In this document: positions 12,377 through 23,812 of the stretch, one piece after another
How positions within the stretch are numbered: the first letter of the stretch is position 1
How the letters are laid out: the number at the start of each line of letters is the position of its first letter
Origin: Knufia peltigerae
Lineage: Eukaryota > Ascomycota > Eurotiomycetes > Chaetothyriales > Trichomeriaceae
NCBI GenBank assembly: GCA_030247855.1
Contig: JAPDRN010000052.1
Span: 124,001-188,000, forward strand
Reading direction: 5' to 3'
DNA: 64,000 nt
Notes under the pieces: model-generated
Database searches by the model: none
Told to the model about the DNA's origin: nothing
What the model saw: only the letters and a program-made list of their open reading frames with translations
Program-made: the position numbers and the translations under genes

Positions 12377-13211
12377 ATGAGAGACCGCCATCTCCAACAA
12401 CCATTAGCAATGCCATCTTTGCAAGCCAAAGAAGAAACCAGAGAATCCTGGTATGGAGTCCAGGACCCCAAGAAGAGAAAACAGATACAAGATCGTCTAG
12501 CACAACGAGCGCGACGTACGCCCAACCTCCCTCTCTGTTTCGGCATAGCGGCTGCCTGTGCTAACCAACAAAGCAGGTAAGAGAATCGCCGAAGCCAACA
12601 AAAACAATGAAAAGGCCATAGTCATCAGCCCTCGATCGTCGAAGCATGTTACAATAGCGCCACAACGTCACCCGGAGAGTTGCTCTTCCACTTGTATCGA
12701 GACCAATGCATCAACTATCATCACGGACTCACAACTAGGCCATTCAGTGTCGAGTCCACATCTACCAAATTGCCCTCAGACGTACAATATCATGCCCCAT
12801 GCCGTTATCCCTTTGAAACGATTCCCTCTTCCGGTGGATCATCTCCTTCTGGTCCATCCAAGCAGAAGCGCGCTTGTGGCCTTTGAAGATAACGGTCATC
12901 GCATGGGTATAGGATGCGCCTGTGTCGGCCTGGTGAGATCCTGGCGACAATCTCCAGATTTACCGGCGGTCTTGCAACCGACACCGCTTCAACTCACGAC
13001 TCCGCATTCGATATGGATCGATAGAATGCCATTTCCACGAATGCGAGATAATATCATCCTATTGGCCCATATGATTGATCTGGAAGATTTCTATGTCGAT
13101 CTCCTCACGAAAGAGTCCTTTGAGTTTAAGGATGGATCGGCTCCCCATAACCCTGCTGCCTATCGGATTGATCCTACCTTTAGAGCGAAATGGGGATATT
13201 TGTTCCATTGA
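12377..13211 (+). CDS. bZIP-like protein with DUF3425 domain
   Basis: Model: join 12377..12515, 12577..13211; 257 aa. The first exon ends in a bZIP-type basic region (DPKKRKQIQDRLAQRARR, continuing across the intron as KRIAEANKN). No long heptad leucine zipper follows. The second half carries the DUF3425 signature, with LQPTPLQLTTPHSIWIDRMPFP, RDNII and a final RAKWGYLF. Fungal proteins of this architecture are annotated as bZIP transcription factors and presumably act in the nucleus. The stop comes soon after KWGYLF, so the protein is shorter than many members, where a further C-terminal segment is usual. Convergent with the SDR at 13300-14225. Confidence 0.72.
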
Positions 13212-13299
13212 GTGCGACATGCCATTCATCATTCTATTCATCCCAACTCTCGGCTTTTCCTCCGGACAAGTCAGAGACCGCATCTGGTATTCCCCGTAT

Positions 13300-14225
13300 C
13301 TAGTATGGGAAGAATGTACCATCGTACGAAGCGAATTTGCCGGAATGGGACTCCCTGGTGGATTCGTCGATCTAGAAAGGTAATACAATAAATCAGTGGG
13401 GACTCTTAGAGCGCCATCGGTATGGAAATAAATACTAACCAGCTTCATCAACCCAGTCATACTCTCCTCGATGGTAGTCGGGGCTTCCGTCAAGCCGAAC
13501 GACTGTGCCGACTCGTTACCCATCTTTGTCTGGACCCAACTGCGATTGTCAATACTCAGGTCGCAAATGTTCCGGATGAGAGACTTACCCAGGATGCATT
13601 GGGAAGGCGACCAGAAATTCGTTCTCGAGGTGAATCTTCTTGACGATATAGTTCAAGGCAGCTTTCGAAGTGCCGTACACTGCGTTTGGAATGTTCACTT
13701 TCTCCTGATCGGTGATTGTGCCTGCCGAGGACCCCATAGGGATGAATTTGGGGGTTCGTTGAGACTTCTTGAGTAACGGAAGGACGGCACGGAACAGGAT
13801 GATAACTCCTATCACATTGACGTGATAATATTCCAGGAGATCAGAAGTTTGGGCATCCTCAACCCGGACAAAGATTCGTCCGACAGCAGAGTTTGGGATG
13901 ACGACGTCGAGAGATTTGATGTTGTGGACGGTTTCGAGTTCCTGGACCGCATCCGCCGCATCGGTCTCGGAGGTGTTGTTGATTTTGACGACAATGAGCG
14001 AGCTCGAAGGTCCCTTGGGAAGATCGTTCAAGGACTTGCTGGTAGGGTCACTTGGATCGCGTACAGCGGCGACCACTATGTTGTTGGGTCTTTTGAGATA
14101 AGCTTCGACTAGGCCTCGCCCAATGCCTGACATGTGTTAGCAAGTTAGGCCGTGTTGATATGTGATGAAGCAGCCTTGCCTCGGTTGGCTCCGGTGATCA
14201 GATACGTGGTGGTGGTAGTGGCCAT
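13300..14225 (-). CDS. Short-chain dehydrogenase (carbonyl-reductase/aflatoxin-ketoreductase-like SDR)
   Basis: Model: complement(join 13300..13371, 13440..13539, 13589..14126, 14180..14225); 251 aa. The N-terminus reads TYLITGANRGIGRGLVEAYL, the classical TGxxxGxG cofactor loop split by intron 1. Then come VVAAVRDP, LDVVIPNSAVG (taking the NNAG position), GSSAG with the catalytic Ser, VYGTSKAALNY with the Tyr and Lys, and a C-terminal HPGWVQTKMGN. The last exon gives a short DGTFFPY end that fits the family. The first intron (14127..14179) begins with GC rather than GT in a strong GCAAGG context. Substrate unknown. Unlike the other SDR in this window it has no linked transporter. Confidence 0.88.
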
Positions 14226-14963
14226 GTTGGTTTCTGGGCTATTCCGGAGATGATGAGACCCAGTTCAGAGTGCGGTTGTTTGTTGAATGTCTACTGGTTT
14301 TGAGCGAGGAGACGCAGTGGTTTTATGCCTGCGATGCGGCGTCGACAGGGACAAAATCAAATCCGTCGGCAATACTGATATCTGTACTCCGGTCAGAAGT
14401 TAGCTGGTCAGAAGTAAGTAGAGATATTGTGCCATAAATCTGCGAGACTTTACTGCGTCAGAAAATGAGACGTTGTCAATGACTCTCCATCGTCTAAGAA
14501 AACGTGGAAAGGCCCACTTCAGCCTCGTGTCATAAAATAGTCAACTCAGCCCCGGTCCTTAGTAACCTATTCCCTGGATAGTGATGACAAAGCACGTCAG
14601 TAAGTAGCCCAGTTTCCTTACTCTCTTGAGGTTCTTGCAGTGATATGTGGTAGTTAGGCACGGAGTATGTTGAGGTCATTTCGTCCGAATGTAGTCAATA
14701 GAGCCCAGGTAGCTAGGCGCTTCATAGATATCATGATGACTGATCAGTCGAATAACTCAGTGATATGATTGGCATCACTTTCTATTCTTTAGAATGACTA
14801 GATATTTATCGCAAACGGAGGTGAACTACACAAAGAGGTTCTACTAGATCAATAATGGTCGATATATAAACACTTCGATAATGCATCGCTAACGTGGACT
14901 TTGGTAGCAAACACGTCAACATCAACCACGACCCCGAATCACTTTAAGATTCATCATAGCAAC
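14226..14963. other. Intergenic, AT-rich; putative TATA box
   Basis: 738 bp between divergent genes. A TATATAAA at about 14863-14870 lies some 95 bp upstream of the small open frame at 14964. No other feature seen. Confidence 0.4.
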
Positions 14964-15206
14964 ATGCCGCAGCAGTTCGAAACCTCCATAATCGAGATGG
15001 TCCTCAGCAGCGAGGCATTCCTACGCGTCATCGAAACGGTCAGGGATGAGATACTAAGGTCGGCATCCGAAGGGCAGTCCAGGAGTCAAGTCGGCAACGG
15101 TGGTTGCGACGTACGTCTCGAAGATGAAGTGAAGCGTCTCAACGGTCGTCTTTTGGAGTTGGAACGCGAAGTACACCTGCTTAGATCTGTTCGTGGAGGA
15201 CGATGA
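14964..15206 (+). CDS. Small hypothetical protein with short coiled coil
   Basis: 80 aa from the ATG at 14964. I do not recognise a family. The N-terminal half is amphipathic (FETSIIEMVLSSEAFLRVIE). The C-terminal half (EDEVKRLNGRLLELEREVHL) has a heptad-like leucine spacing suggestive of a short coiled coil. A TATATAAA motif about 95 bp upstream is compatible with expression. It could be chance; no conservation evidence is available here. Confidence 0.35.
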   Translation: MPQQFETSIIEMVLSSEAFLRVIETVRDEILRSASEGQSRSQVGNGGCDVRLEDEVKRLNGRLLELEREVHLLRSVRGGR

Positions 15207-15809
15207 AACAACACAACGGGCTATCAATGTCGAATTTGGTGTTGATATCAGTCTTTTACTCGTATCCGTACCTCTTTTGGTTATTCCGTGCTCCCCTACT
15301 CCATATTTGTGGCTCATGTCCTCCGTATCTCACCGGAACGAAGATCACCCGTATTAGACTGGGTAAAGTACAGATTTCCCCCCTGACAGGACCCCCCTGT
15401 CACGTCTACCTTGGCAGGGCGCCACTAGGCGGGATATCTGTAGGTTGATCCCCTGTCAAGCAAAGTCGGGCGTCGAATGGCCAGACCCGGAAGGTTGAAA
15501 CACCAAGCCGCAATCTCCAAAACTGTGGGCGTCTCGCTAGCGCTACAGAGTCAGCTAATCTCACCTCGGCCACGACGAAATTATATCTTGGAAGGCTTGT
15601 GGCTGTTACGCCATCAATAGTCCCCCAGGCGTTTTGACATGGGTTCTGGCAGAAAGAATGAAAACCTTCTCGAGGGGGGCCACGATGGACAAACATAATA
15701 AATGTCAGTGTCGCGCTTGTAAAACGGTCGAATGTTTTTCAGTCCGTCCAGCCTTGTCCATCACCCGTTCATCCCCCGTCAACCTCTATCGTCCTCCACG
15801 ATCTCAAAG
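15207..15809. other. Intergenic, no gene recognised
   Basis: About 600 bp upstream of the PEBP-like gene. The last 70 bp are pyrimidine-rich, typical of a fungal 5' leader. Nothing else noted. Confidence 0.45.
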
Positions 15810-16810
15810 ATGAAGTCCTCCTACTCTCCTTTGGCAGTATTGGTGCTGGCCGCCACCGCGGGTGCTCAATCCGCGCCCGGTTTCCCGGTACAAGTCAACA
15901 ATGAGCTGTCTGTGGATTTTCAGAGTTCCTCCGACAGCTTTCTTCAGCCTGGTCAAATGTTGTCCCTGAACGGTAAGCAAAGGTTGGACGACCTATTACT
16001 GTCAAACCAACTACTCTGGCTAACACTCTTGATTTCTCTACAGACGTTCAAGACGCGCCCACCGCCTCTGGCCCATCCGGCTCGACCAGGACGTTGAGTT
16101 TTATGTTGTTCATGATCGATCAGGACGTCAAGTCTGATGATGGCTCACGCGTCGAACTCCTTCATTACTTCCAGCCCAACCTCGCTGGTGCATCAGAGGT
16201 GCTCTCTGACTTCTCGAAAGACGCTCAGAACTTCACCTCGGCGTCTCCTGTGCAATACATCGCTCCAGGACCCCCGGCGGGCGACGGTCCGCACCGATAC
16301 ACGCTCTTGTTGTATCCACAATTCGAGGGCTTCTCTGTTCCCAAAGCCTACTCGTCCTTCTTCCCTCCGGCCAACGTCAATGCCAGAATCGGCTTCGACA
16401 TGGCAGGCTTCGCCAAAGCCGCCAACTTGCCTCAACCCGTAGGCGCCAACTGGTTCGAGGTCCAGAACGGCGAGGCTGCCCCATCAAGTACCGCCGGCTC
16501 TGGATCCGCAGCTAGCACGAGGACGAGCTCGAGTGATTCAGCATCGACGTCTGCTTCAGATAGCAGTGCAACAACCACGGCCAGCGGCAGCACTGGGTCA
16601 TCAGAGACTTCAGCAACTGCGGCAACAGGATCTACTTTGGCCACCTCTCTACCCTCGTCATCAGCCACGTCCTCAGCCAGTGCATCGGCCAGTGCATCGG
16701 CTACTCCTGCATCTTCGGGTGGCAATGCGGCTGGATCCGTGGACGCAAGGAACAGCTTTGCTGGATTGGTGGTTGCGCTTTCGATGAGCGTCTTCGGACT
16801 GTTGCTGTAA
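15810..16810 (+). CDS. Secreted, probably GPI-anchored PEBP-like protein
   Basis: Model: join 15810..15972, 16044..16810; 309 aa. Residues 1-19 are a signal peptide ending in ATAGAQ. Residues of about 25-210 resemble the fungal phosphatidylethanolamine-binding protein fold, with the ligand-site segment DVQDAPT, LSFMLFMIDQDV, LLHYFQPNL and GDGPHRYTLLLY. A Ser/Thr/Ala-rich linker of about 90 residues (16480-16720) follows, then a small-residue omega-site region and the hydrophobic tail FAGLVVALSMSVFGLLL with no basic residues after it, the pattern of a GPI signal. It is therefore predicted to sit at the cell wall or membrane. The Ser-rich linker is repetitive and may vary in length between strains. 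Confidence 0.82.
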
Positions 16811-17621
16811 ATGATGGATGCAAAAGATCTGCATAGGTTCTCTTGGCCATGGACATATACACGGCAAGCTGCAACTCCTTCAAGCAAGGTATCTGTATAA
16901 TATGAGACAGGAAATTCTCAGAGTAGAATAGAATGACTTGATGCAGTATGGACTGAACGCCCGTAGCATCTCGTATGTATGAGTACGAGTACTTCGTATA
17001 TCAGAGCAGCGAGTTATCGATCTACAGAAATCAAAACTTTAGCGTGCCTGTACCTGTCGATCTTGGAGTCTATAAGGCTAGACAAGTCTGTTAATGAGAT
17101 GAAGGGTTATTCTGTGAGGTCACTCTGTTTAGGGGCTTTGGTGTAAGTACCTGAGGTAGCTAGTCATAGAGGGATTAATAGGCGTGGCACTGCTTAAGTT
17201 ATAGGCTGCTTAGAGTGGCCAATCACTAAATACTTGGGCACTTAGACGCCTATTTCATACCCGCGTTAACTCTTCCCCGTGAAAGCGGCAGATTCCGCCC
17301 CCTCGCGCGTCATTGCTTAAGGGGTTCGAACTACTAGTTAGTGGAAGTCAAATCGCTGAGCCTCAACTTCAATCAACCAAACTTCATTTTATTTGGTGTC
17401 ACCGCGTTTTCTTGTCCCCGTTCTTGTTTCTTCTCCTAGTCGTCGTCTTTGCTCTTATTCACTCATTTAGAAGTCACTCCTTCGTCGCGCAGTCCAGTCG
17501 ACTGCCTTTTCATCCCAGCTCATCTACTCGACAGATCGGTGCTCCCGTCGATAAATACCATACTCCCCTTACCCGATAACGCACTGAAGTTTAAGAGCGC
17601 GAACCGTCTCCCACGATCAAG
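16811..17621. other. Intergenic between PEBP-like and GH17 genes
   Basis: 810 bp. The last 200 bp are TTC/CTT-rich, as in the leader of a highly expressed fungal gene. No gene or RNA recognised. Confidence 0.45.
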
Positions 17622-18759
17622 ATGCGATCCCCAGTTCTCCTTTCCTCACTATTGCTCGCGGCACCGCTGGCAGTGTCCGCGGCCGGTACCTTGGGGTTTG
17701 CTGTAGGCAACACGAACCCTGATGGGTCGTGCAAAAAGCAAAGCGATTTCGAGGACGACTTCAAAGCCATCCAGTCCAACACCGACGCCACCATTGTTCG
17801 AACTTATTCCTCCTCCGACCAGTACGCGAATCCGTGCAACACCCCGTCGGAGGTGTTGGCAGCTGCAAAAAGTGCCGGTATCAAAGTCGTACTGGGCATG
17901 TGGTGAGTTTTTTTGGGCACAAAAGAATGACACTTGAGGTGTACATAGTAAGAGCAATATCATCTGATGAATCGTCCTGTGTCTAGGCCTGATGGAGGTG
18001 CCTACGCCAAAGAAAAGGCCGCCATCGATGCCGCCAACCCGACGCAATATGGAGATACACTCTACGCCATCACGGTCGGTTCGGAAGGAATCTATCGAGG
18101 CACGTACAGCGCCGACGATCTCGTGGGTTGGCTCAAGGACATGAAGAACGATTATCCCGATGTCACTATCGGAACCGCCGACAGTTGGAATGGCTGGGCG
18201 AACGGTTCCATGGACTCGATCATTCAAAACGTCGATTTGGTGTAAGTGTGGCCGTGAAGGGGCCTTTCGGTTTCCAAAGCCAGCATGTACTAACGGCTTC
18301 CATCATTAGTCTCGCGAACGGTTTCGCCTACTGGCAATACCAAGAAATCTCCAACGCGACAAAAACATACTTTGACGACATGGCTCAAGCTCTCGGTCAC
18401 GTTCAAGAAGTGTCTGGTAGTTTGGACAAGGTCAAATTTATGAATGGTGGTGAGTATCTTCAACCCTCTAGGTAACTAAGAGAATCGAATGACTAATATC
18501 GTGATCAACAGAGACCGGCTGGCCGGGAACCGGTGGCACCGATGCCGGTGCGGCCAAGGCAGGTGACGACAACATGAAGACGTACTGGCAATCTGCCGTC
18601 TGTGGTCTTCTCGATTGGGGTGTTGATCTCTTTTGGTTTGAAGCCTTTGACGAGCCAGACAAGCCGGATGCCATTGGCGACAACGGCCAAAAGGCAAGCG
18701 AACAACACTGGGGTTCATTCACATCCGACCGAAAGCCCAAATTCGATATGCACTGTTAG
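17622..18759 (+). CDS. GH17 beta-1,3-glucanase/glucanosyltransferase (Bgl2-like), secreted
   Basis: Model: join 17622..17902, 17987..18241, 18310..18449, 18512..18759; 307 aa. A signal peptide ends near residue 20 (AVSAAG). The mature protein begins LGFAVGNTNPDG as in fungal GH17 enzymes. The proton-donor Glu lies in TVGSEGIYRG (E127) and the nucleophile in NGETGWP (E226, created across intron 3). There is no C-terminal GPI tail or Ser/Thr linker; the protein ends KFDMHC, as in Bgl2/Scw-type wall enzymes. It should cleave or transfer beta-1,3-glucan in the cell wall. With the PEBP-like gene upstream it forms a small group of surface proteins on one strand. Confidence 0.93.
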
Positions 18760-19434
18760 GATAGAACAACGACAGGGAATCTTTCGGTCGATCTCGGTCA
18801 ATAGGTTTTTTTATGGTACATAATTGCCGTTTGGGGGATGGTACAGGCAGGGCATTCAGACAACGCCGGCTACGTACCTAGTTGGTTCCAAGCAAGCTGT
18901 TAACACGTCGAGTATCCCGTACCGAGTAGAGATCATATTCATGTAGGCACAACCTGTTGTCTTTGGTACTGCCCATCGAACGTCTCCCGTTTATCACTGT
19001 ACCAAAATCGACCGACTTTACGATACTGGATACCCCGAAACACCTAGATACAGTACCCGTCTAGAAGTGATATATATTAGCACCTGCATCAAGTGTGTAT
19101 ATATATATGCATTCATTTGTAGCCTTAGTGCGTTGGTGCAGAGGTTGGTGTCACGTAAATACTCATCACAGCATTGATAGATGTTCTCATTATTACTTCT
19201 TTTCAATCCCTAGGAATATTGATACTAGTTTTATCACACTCCAAAACTTCCTCTTGGAATTGTTATTTCCCCCCTTGTTTAACGATCTTGTTATACACAA
19301 AGCTAAATTAGTAGCTACCTCTTCGTTCTCATCAAGGTACTGGGGAAAAAAACAAACAGTACATACAAAGCTTGCGACCGCCAGCTGGCAAACAATAGAC
19401 GAGGCTAAAATTACCTGGGTTGAAAAAAAACACT
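18760..19434. other. Intergenic between convergent genes
   Basis: 675 bp between the GH17 stop and the DUF3405 stop. It should hold two 3' UTRs. AT-rich with short TATATA and poly-A runs. Confidence 0.45.
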
Positions 19435-21903
19435 TCAAGGATTCTGATCGGCTCGTCTACCTTCGAGGATCAACTCAACTCGCTTGACCGGATGGATCAA
19501 CATTCCAGGAAGACACATTCTCCCCTCGCCGGCCACTTCTTCTTGCTCGCCGCCGGCGTTGTTAAACCTCATGCCCAACCAGCGGTGCCAGAGCACCTCG
19601 GGGAACCCGGCGTTGTAGTACCACGTCGTGCCACGGAAGTTGTGTTCTCGGTCCCCGAAGACGCTCGTGCGAGCCCCTCCCGTCGCGCCGTTTCGTCCGC
19701 CGTTGAACACGGCCTCGAGGTACTTGGTCGGCCACTTGCGGTCGATGTATTCTGGGTGAGGGGCGTACACGGCCTTGAGGCCGTGGTGCAGCGCGCAACT
19801 GGCCGGCCACATCTCACTAAACATGGTGTGTTTCTTGACGGCCGTCTCACGGTGCATCGTGGTCAGGAGCTTGCGGCTGAGCCGGCTCGCCGTGATGATG
19901 GCCGTCCTTCGTGGAGGTCGGCCACGGGTGATGTTGTATCCGGTCGTGTCGTCCGTCAGGAGCCAGGTGGTGCCGTCGGGATCGAAGAGAGGGTTGAACG
20001 TGATGAGGTCAGCATCTTCGCCGACTCCCCATGTATACTTGTCCTTGTCGAAAGAGGTCGGCGGAAGAGGGTCACTTTCAAAGGCGACGTCGTCGTCAAG
20101 CGGCCGTTCAGGTCCCCAAATAGGTTTATCCCCTTGCTGATTCACGGCGCCAGGAATGTTGGGGTCCTTGGCGCGATTGAGACTGCTCCAGAGATTGTTG
20201 GCGCTGTTTGTGCCTTGCTCGGTCTGGACACGAACCGTGTGACTGAAATCGTCCCACTCGCCATGCTCCGAGGGCACAAAGAATCTGCTGTTTCGTTCCC
20301 ACAGAAACTTCCGCGGTTGTTTTTGGGCCCATTTCGAGACGCTGTCGAAGAAATGATACCAATGGTGGGTGGTGCGGACGTCCATCTCCCAGTTCCAGAA
20401 GAAATCGTATTCTGGATGCTGGTAGGCAAAATATTGCATGGGCATAAATGTGCTACGGTAAACACCGTGCACGGGCAGGTCTCTCATCCAAGTCTCCTCC
20501 AGACCACCGTACATCAACAGCATCTGTCGCTCTGTCCAGAGAGTACCCATCCCGCGAAACTCTTCTGGTAACGAGTCTCGAAGAACTCGCTCGTATGTTT
20601 CGTCGTCGGAGAAGACAGGTAAATCTTGGTTTTTGACCTGTATGAGGAAATGTACCACATATTCTCCTCCACTCATTATAGTCAATTCTGAGATCAGAGA
20701 TCGCAAGTAGATTTTGTCCTCGGGCGTGTACGGGTAGTCCGACCACGTCCGAATGATAACTGCTGTACGAGGCAGTTTTTCCGAGCCGGTTTTCACACTG
20801 TTGGCCGGTTTTGCTGGCATCGACGAGAATTCAGCGGCTTCATCTCGCTTTTCCATGGTCCCTATCTGCATGGCTCTGAATTTCTCGATTCGAGGTTTGG
20901 GCAGCTCCTTGAAACGATGCTTGTTCGCAAGTACACATCTGTTTTGAGCCTCGGTCCATTTCACACTTCTGAAATCGACTTCTGGCGTTTCTTCCCACAC
21001 TGCATCTGCTCCCTCCCTTTCGCCTTCCTGTTGAGCGCCACTTCCGCCACGGTTGATGCTGTAACCGAGGCCGTATGGACCTAATCTTCCAAACCGCTCG
21101 TAGCAAATGTCTGTCCTCAACCCCAGCAACTGAGCCGAGCCCATAACGGCCTCAGGAAAGCCTCGAGGAACCCCTTCGTAAACCCGGACTTGCGGAATCG
21201 ATATTGTTTTCTTCTCGTCTAGGAAACAGTCCACCTTTTCTCCATATTTCGCAACGTATTCAGGAGACTTGTAGTCTGGATAAGGGTTGAAGGGCTTGCT
21301 AGACTGAATCGCCCGCTTCACTTTCTCCGAATTGATTTCTTCGGGTGGATCTAATGGTGGCTCCTCAGGTAGATCCAGATTTTCCATTGGTACCTCGTCC
21401 TCTTTCTTGGGATATTCTGGCACATTCGAAGTTGAAGGTACAAGTGATCGCACTCCTCCATAGTAGCGATCCAGGAAGGGAAAGCTTTCCCACGGCGGTG
21501 GTTTGGGTTTGATCTTCTCTTCTTGTATGGCCACCTGAACCTCCTTGTCCGCATTCCAACTCATTCGCACCAGAGAAAACACAAAGATGAGCAGTCCGGC
21601 TGCCACACCCAAGCATATCCACCTCATGATCGATCTTGGCATTCGGCCAAGGTAGGAAGGTGAAGAAGACCGATTGGATGTGTAGGCATTATTTATGAGC
21701 ATGGGTCGGTAGGAGGAGGAGGTCGAACGAGAGGTCGCAAAGGAAGGGTCTACGTCGTCCATGACTGCTTCGTCATTATCGTCGCTGCTGCTTGGCCGGG
21801 CCCCAAACCCATCCTTTTCAATGTCTGAATCCCCCCGACTTCGTATTCGTGCCATGGATGAAGCGTTGCCTATTCCTAGTGACGAGCTGCGCTGCCACAC
21901 CAT
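19435..21903 (-). CDS. DUF3405 family type II membrane protein
   Basis: Single exon, 822 aa from the ATG at 21903; the open frame extends upstream but without an ATG. Residues 1-93 are a hydrophilic Ser-rich cytosolic tail. Residues of about 94-113 (WICLGVAAGLLIFVFSLVRM) are one membrane anchor, and the rest is lumenal. The large C-terminal region matches fungal DUF3405 proteins: TAVIIRTWSDYPYTPED, FFWNWEMDVR with an acidic motif, FLWERNSRFFVP, EADLITFNPLFDP-type and LHHGLKAVYAPHPEY. The fold and the single N-terminal anchor resemble Golgi glycosyltransferases, but the activity is not established. G+C-rich codons create long antisense open frames (for example 19420-20571 on the plus strand), which I regard as shadows. 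Confidence 0.88.
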   Translation of the reverse strand: MVWQRSSSLGIGNASSMARIRSRGDSDIEKDGFGARPSSSDDNDEAVMDDVDPSFATSRSTSSSYRPMLINNAYTSNRSSSPSYLGRMPRSIMRWICLGVAAGLLIFVFSLVRMSWNADKEVQVAIQEEKIKPKPPPWESFPFLDRYYGGVRSLVPSTSNVPEYPKKEDEVPMENLDLPEEPPLDPPEEINSEKVKRAIQSSKPFNPYPDYKSPEYVAKYGEKVDCFLDEKKTISIPQVRVYEGVPRGFPEAVMGSAQLLGLRTDICYERFGRLGPYGLGYSINRGGSGAQQEGEREGADAVWEETPEVDFRSVKWTEAQNRCVLANKHRFKELPKPRIEKFRAMQIGTMEKRDEAAEFSSMPAKPANSVKTGSEKLPRTAVIIRTWSDYPYTPEDKIYLRSLISELTIMSGGEYVVHFLIQVKNQDLPVFSDDETYERVLRDSLPEEFRGMGTLWTERQMLLMYGGLEETWMRDLPVHGVYRSTFMPMQYFAYQHPEYDFFWNWEMDVRTTHHWYHFFDSVSKWAQKQPRKFLWERNSRFFVPSEHGEWDDFSHTVRVQTEQGTNSANNLWSSLNRAKDPNIPGAVNQQGDKPIWGPERPLDDDVAFESDPLPPTSFDKDKYTWGVGEDADLITFNPLFDPDGTTWLLTDDTTGYNITRGRPPRRTAIITASRLSRKLLTTMHRETAVKKHTMFSEMWPASCALHHGLKAVYAPHPEYIDRKWPTKYLEAVFNGGRNGATGGARTSVFGDREHNFRGTTWYYNAGFPEVLWHRWLGMRFNNAGGEQEEVAGEGRMCLPGMLIHPVKRVELILEGRRADQNP

Positions 21904-22789
21904 TGTCGCAGATCTGGTGGCCGCAGCCACGGCACATTGTTTGGCAATTGGGTCGTGGTCGATAGTTGCCCAATGACGCCAGCGAAAAAAAGGTGCGCGG
22001 GCAATGACAACCAATTGCTGCCGTGTAGAGAAATCGTGTGTTTCTGGCGCAAAGTCGAATAGAGGATCGTTTGGGAGAGGAGTTTACGGTTGGCCGCAAG
22101 GTACGGAGTATGGGGTAAACAGGTTTTGGGCGCTTGTGTTGCGGTTGTTGATTAACAGGAGTAATTTGTAGGTACAAGAAACAAGTCAAAGTATTCACAA
22201 GAATTGATGTACAAAACTGCACAGACACTGAAGACGACGTATATATTGCGGAGGCAGAAGTTGGAATAGATCCTTATCGCAAAAATTGGGCATCTTCCTC
22301 GACTTGGTTCTTCGATCTTGGTCCGTCCGTCAACAACACGAGCCACTTGGATCCAGTCAACGCCAATCATGCGCCGCGCCAAGTGGATGGAATACGGGGA
22401 TGATTTTTGTAATGACAGCTATGATTCTTTTCTAGAGAACAATATTTCCAGTGTCTGACAGCCGCAAGAGCCGCATGCAACACCACGCTTTACCAAAAAT
22501 ACCAGGGGTGTCACTTTGTTGATTCTACGACGAAAGTAATGGAACACTCTCACATCAAAGGTTAGGTAGTCAAGTTCAGTTCTCTACTGGTATTGATTGA
22601 TCGCCATTGATGAAGACATTATGTGTGTGTAGCATCAACAATGTATGCTCTGGCGGCTGATCTGATTGTCCTTTCCCACCCGCCCAGACTCGAGTTGGAT
22701 CGACTTGTTCCTTAGTCCACTTGGCCTCGCAATTTGCTTCCCGTCTCTCAACTACTCCGTACCTCTCATTTGATCGTCTTTCGATGGCT
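21904..22789. other. Intergenic region upstream of DUF3405 and downstream of the cupin gene
   Basis: 886 bp with no supported gene. It contains two copies of the 9-mer TACGGAGTA (22102-22110 and, reversed, 22753-22761). Confidence 0.45.
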
Positions 22790-23441
22790 CTAGGCATCGT
22801 TTCCACTTGGTGGCAAGCCTTCTGTACCTCTACCCAAGTCCTCCTTCAACCCCTGTCCTCCTATCTCGAGTTTCTGGCAGTCTTGAAGGACAAAAATCAT
22901 CCTTGCCCAGTCAGTGTCACTGGGATTTTTCCAGGCGTGCATCGTTCCTCGCTGGACCGCGACATCTCCTCTCTGCATCTGTCTACGATCTCCGCTGTCC
23001 AGCACCATCTCGATGGTCCCTTCGAGGACGATGCCGTAGTCCAGACTTTGCGTTCGGTGCATCATGCATTCGTATCCCGGGGCAAAGTCGACTACACGAC
23101 ACACCGTGCCACTAGGGTTGACCAGGCCTAACTTGCCACCCGAGATGACCTCGTCGTGCGTTTTGAGGTCCTTGTCGCTGTTCAGGTCTGCCGGGAACTG
23201 CGAAGTGGAGTAGATGACATTGAAGGCCATCGACTTGTCGTCGTACTGGCTCCATTTGCCTGGACGGGAATCTTGAACAATAGCTTTCCCTGTCTTTGGA
23301 TCGTGACCGGTTATCTATTTAGTATGGCGTGAGCACAGATATCCAAGTACTTCTGATGTTTTCTAGGAAACTCACATGGGTAGTCAAGCCTGGCAAGGAG
23401 GTGGCCAGTTGATTTGCATTTGGGGCACGTGAAGAAGCCAT
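22790..23441 (-). CDS. Small cupin-domain protein
   Basis: Model: complement(join 22790..23314, 23376..23441); 196 aa. The cupin barrel motif runs through GYECMMHRTQSLDYGIVLEG (first motif, with His and Glu-type ligand positions) and RGDVAVQRGTMHAWKNP (second motif, His). Fungal homologues are annotated as cupin 2 conserved-barrel proteins of unknown function. It is on the same strand as the MFS transporter just downstream, 371 bp after that gene's stop. It might act as an isomerase, a dioxygenase or a sensor; the sequence does not say. The ATG at 23441 gives a short N-terminus before a phase-0 intron. Confidence 0.88.
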
Positions 23442-23812
23442 ATCGACGGTTAGGAGTTTGGACTTGGTGTCAGAGATGTGGAACGAATAGATGCAGAGTC
23501 TCGTGGTCGCATAGGTGATCAGTCGAAGTGGGATGAGAAAGGCCGATTGTTGTAGTTGGTGAAGAGGTGATCCATACCCCGCATGCCAGAGCACACGCCT
23601 CTAACTCAAACAGCGACTGGCTTGACTCATCTCACAGTAAATGGATCAAATGGATCGAATGGATATATGCGGCTTCTTGGTACTGGTATATGACAAGATG
23701 GGCTACATGGACTGTGGACCACCTGCGACTACAGTGTACTTCCAGGTGGCCATCATTCACACTGCTGTAACTTGTCCCATGATGGAGGCCGCCCACGCCA
23801 TCTCCCATTACA
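23442..23812. other. Spacer between cupin and MFS genes
   Basis: 371 bp. It contains a run of diverged ATGGATCAAATGGATCGAATGGAT units near 23640. Otherwise nothing recognised. Confidence 0.4.

Noticed and set aside
17310..17345. tRNA-like B-box (GGTTCGAA) near 17322
   Set aside because: No matching A-box, acceptor stem or anticodon arm could be drawn around it.
19420..20571. 384-codon plus-strand open frame opposite the DUF3405 gene
   Set aside because: Shadow of a well-supported gene; no recognisable motif and no ATG context of its own.
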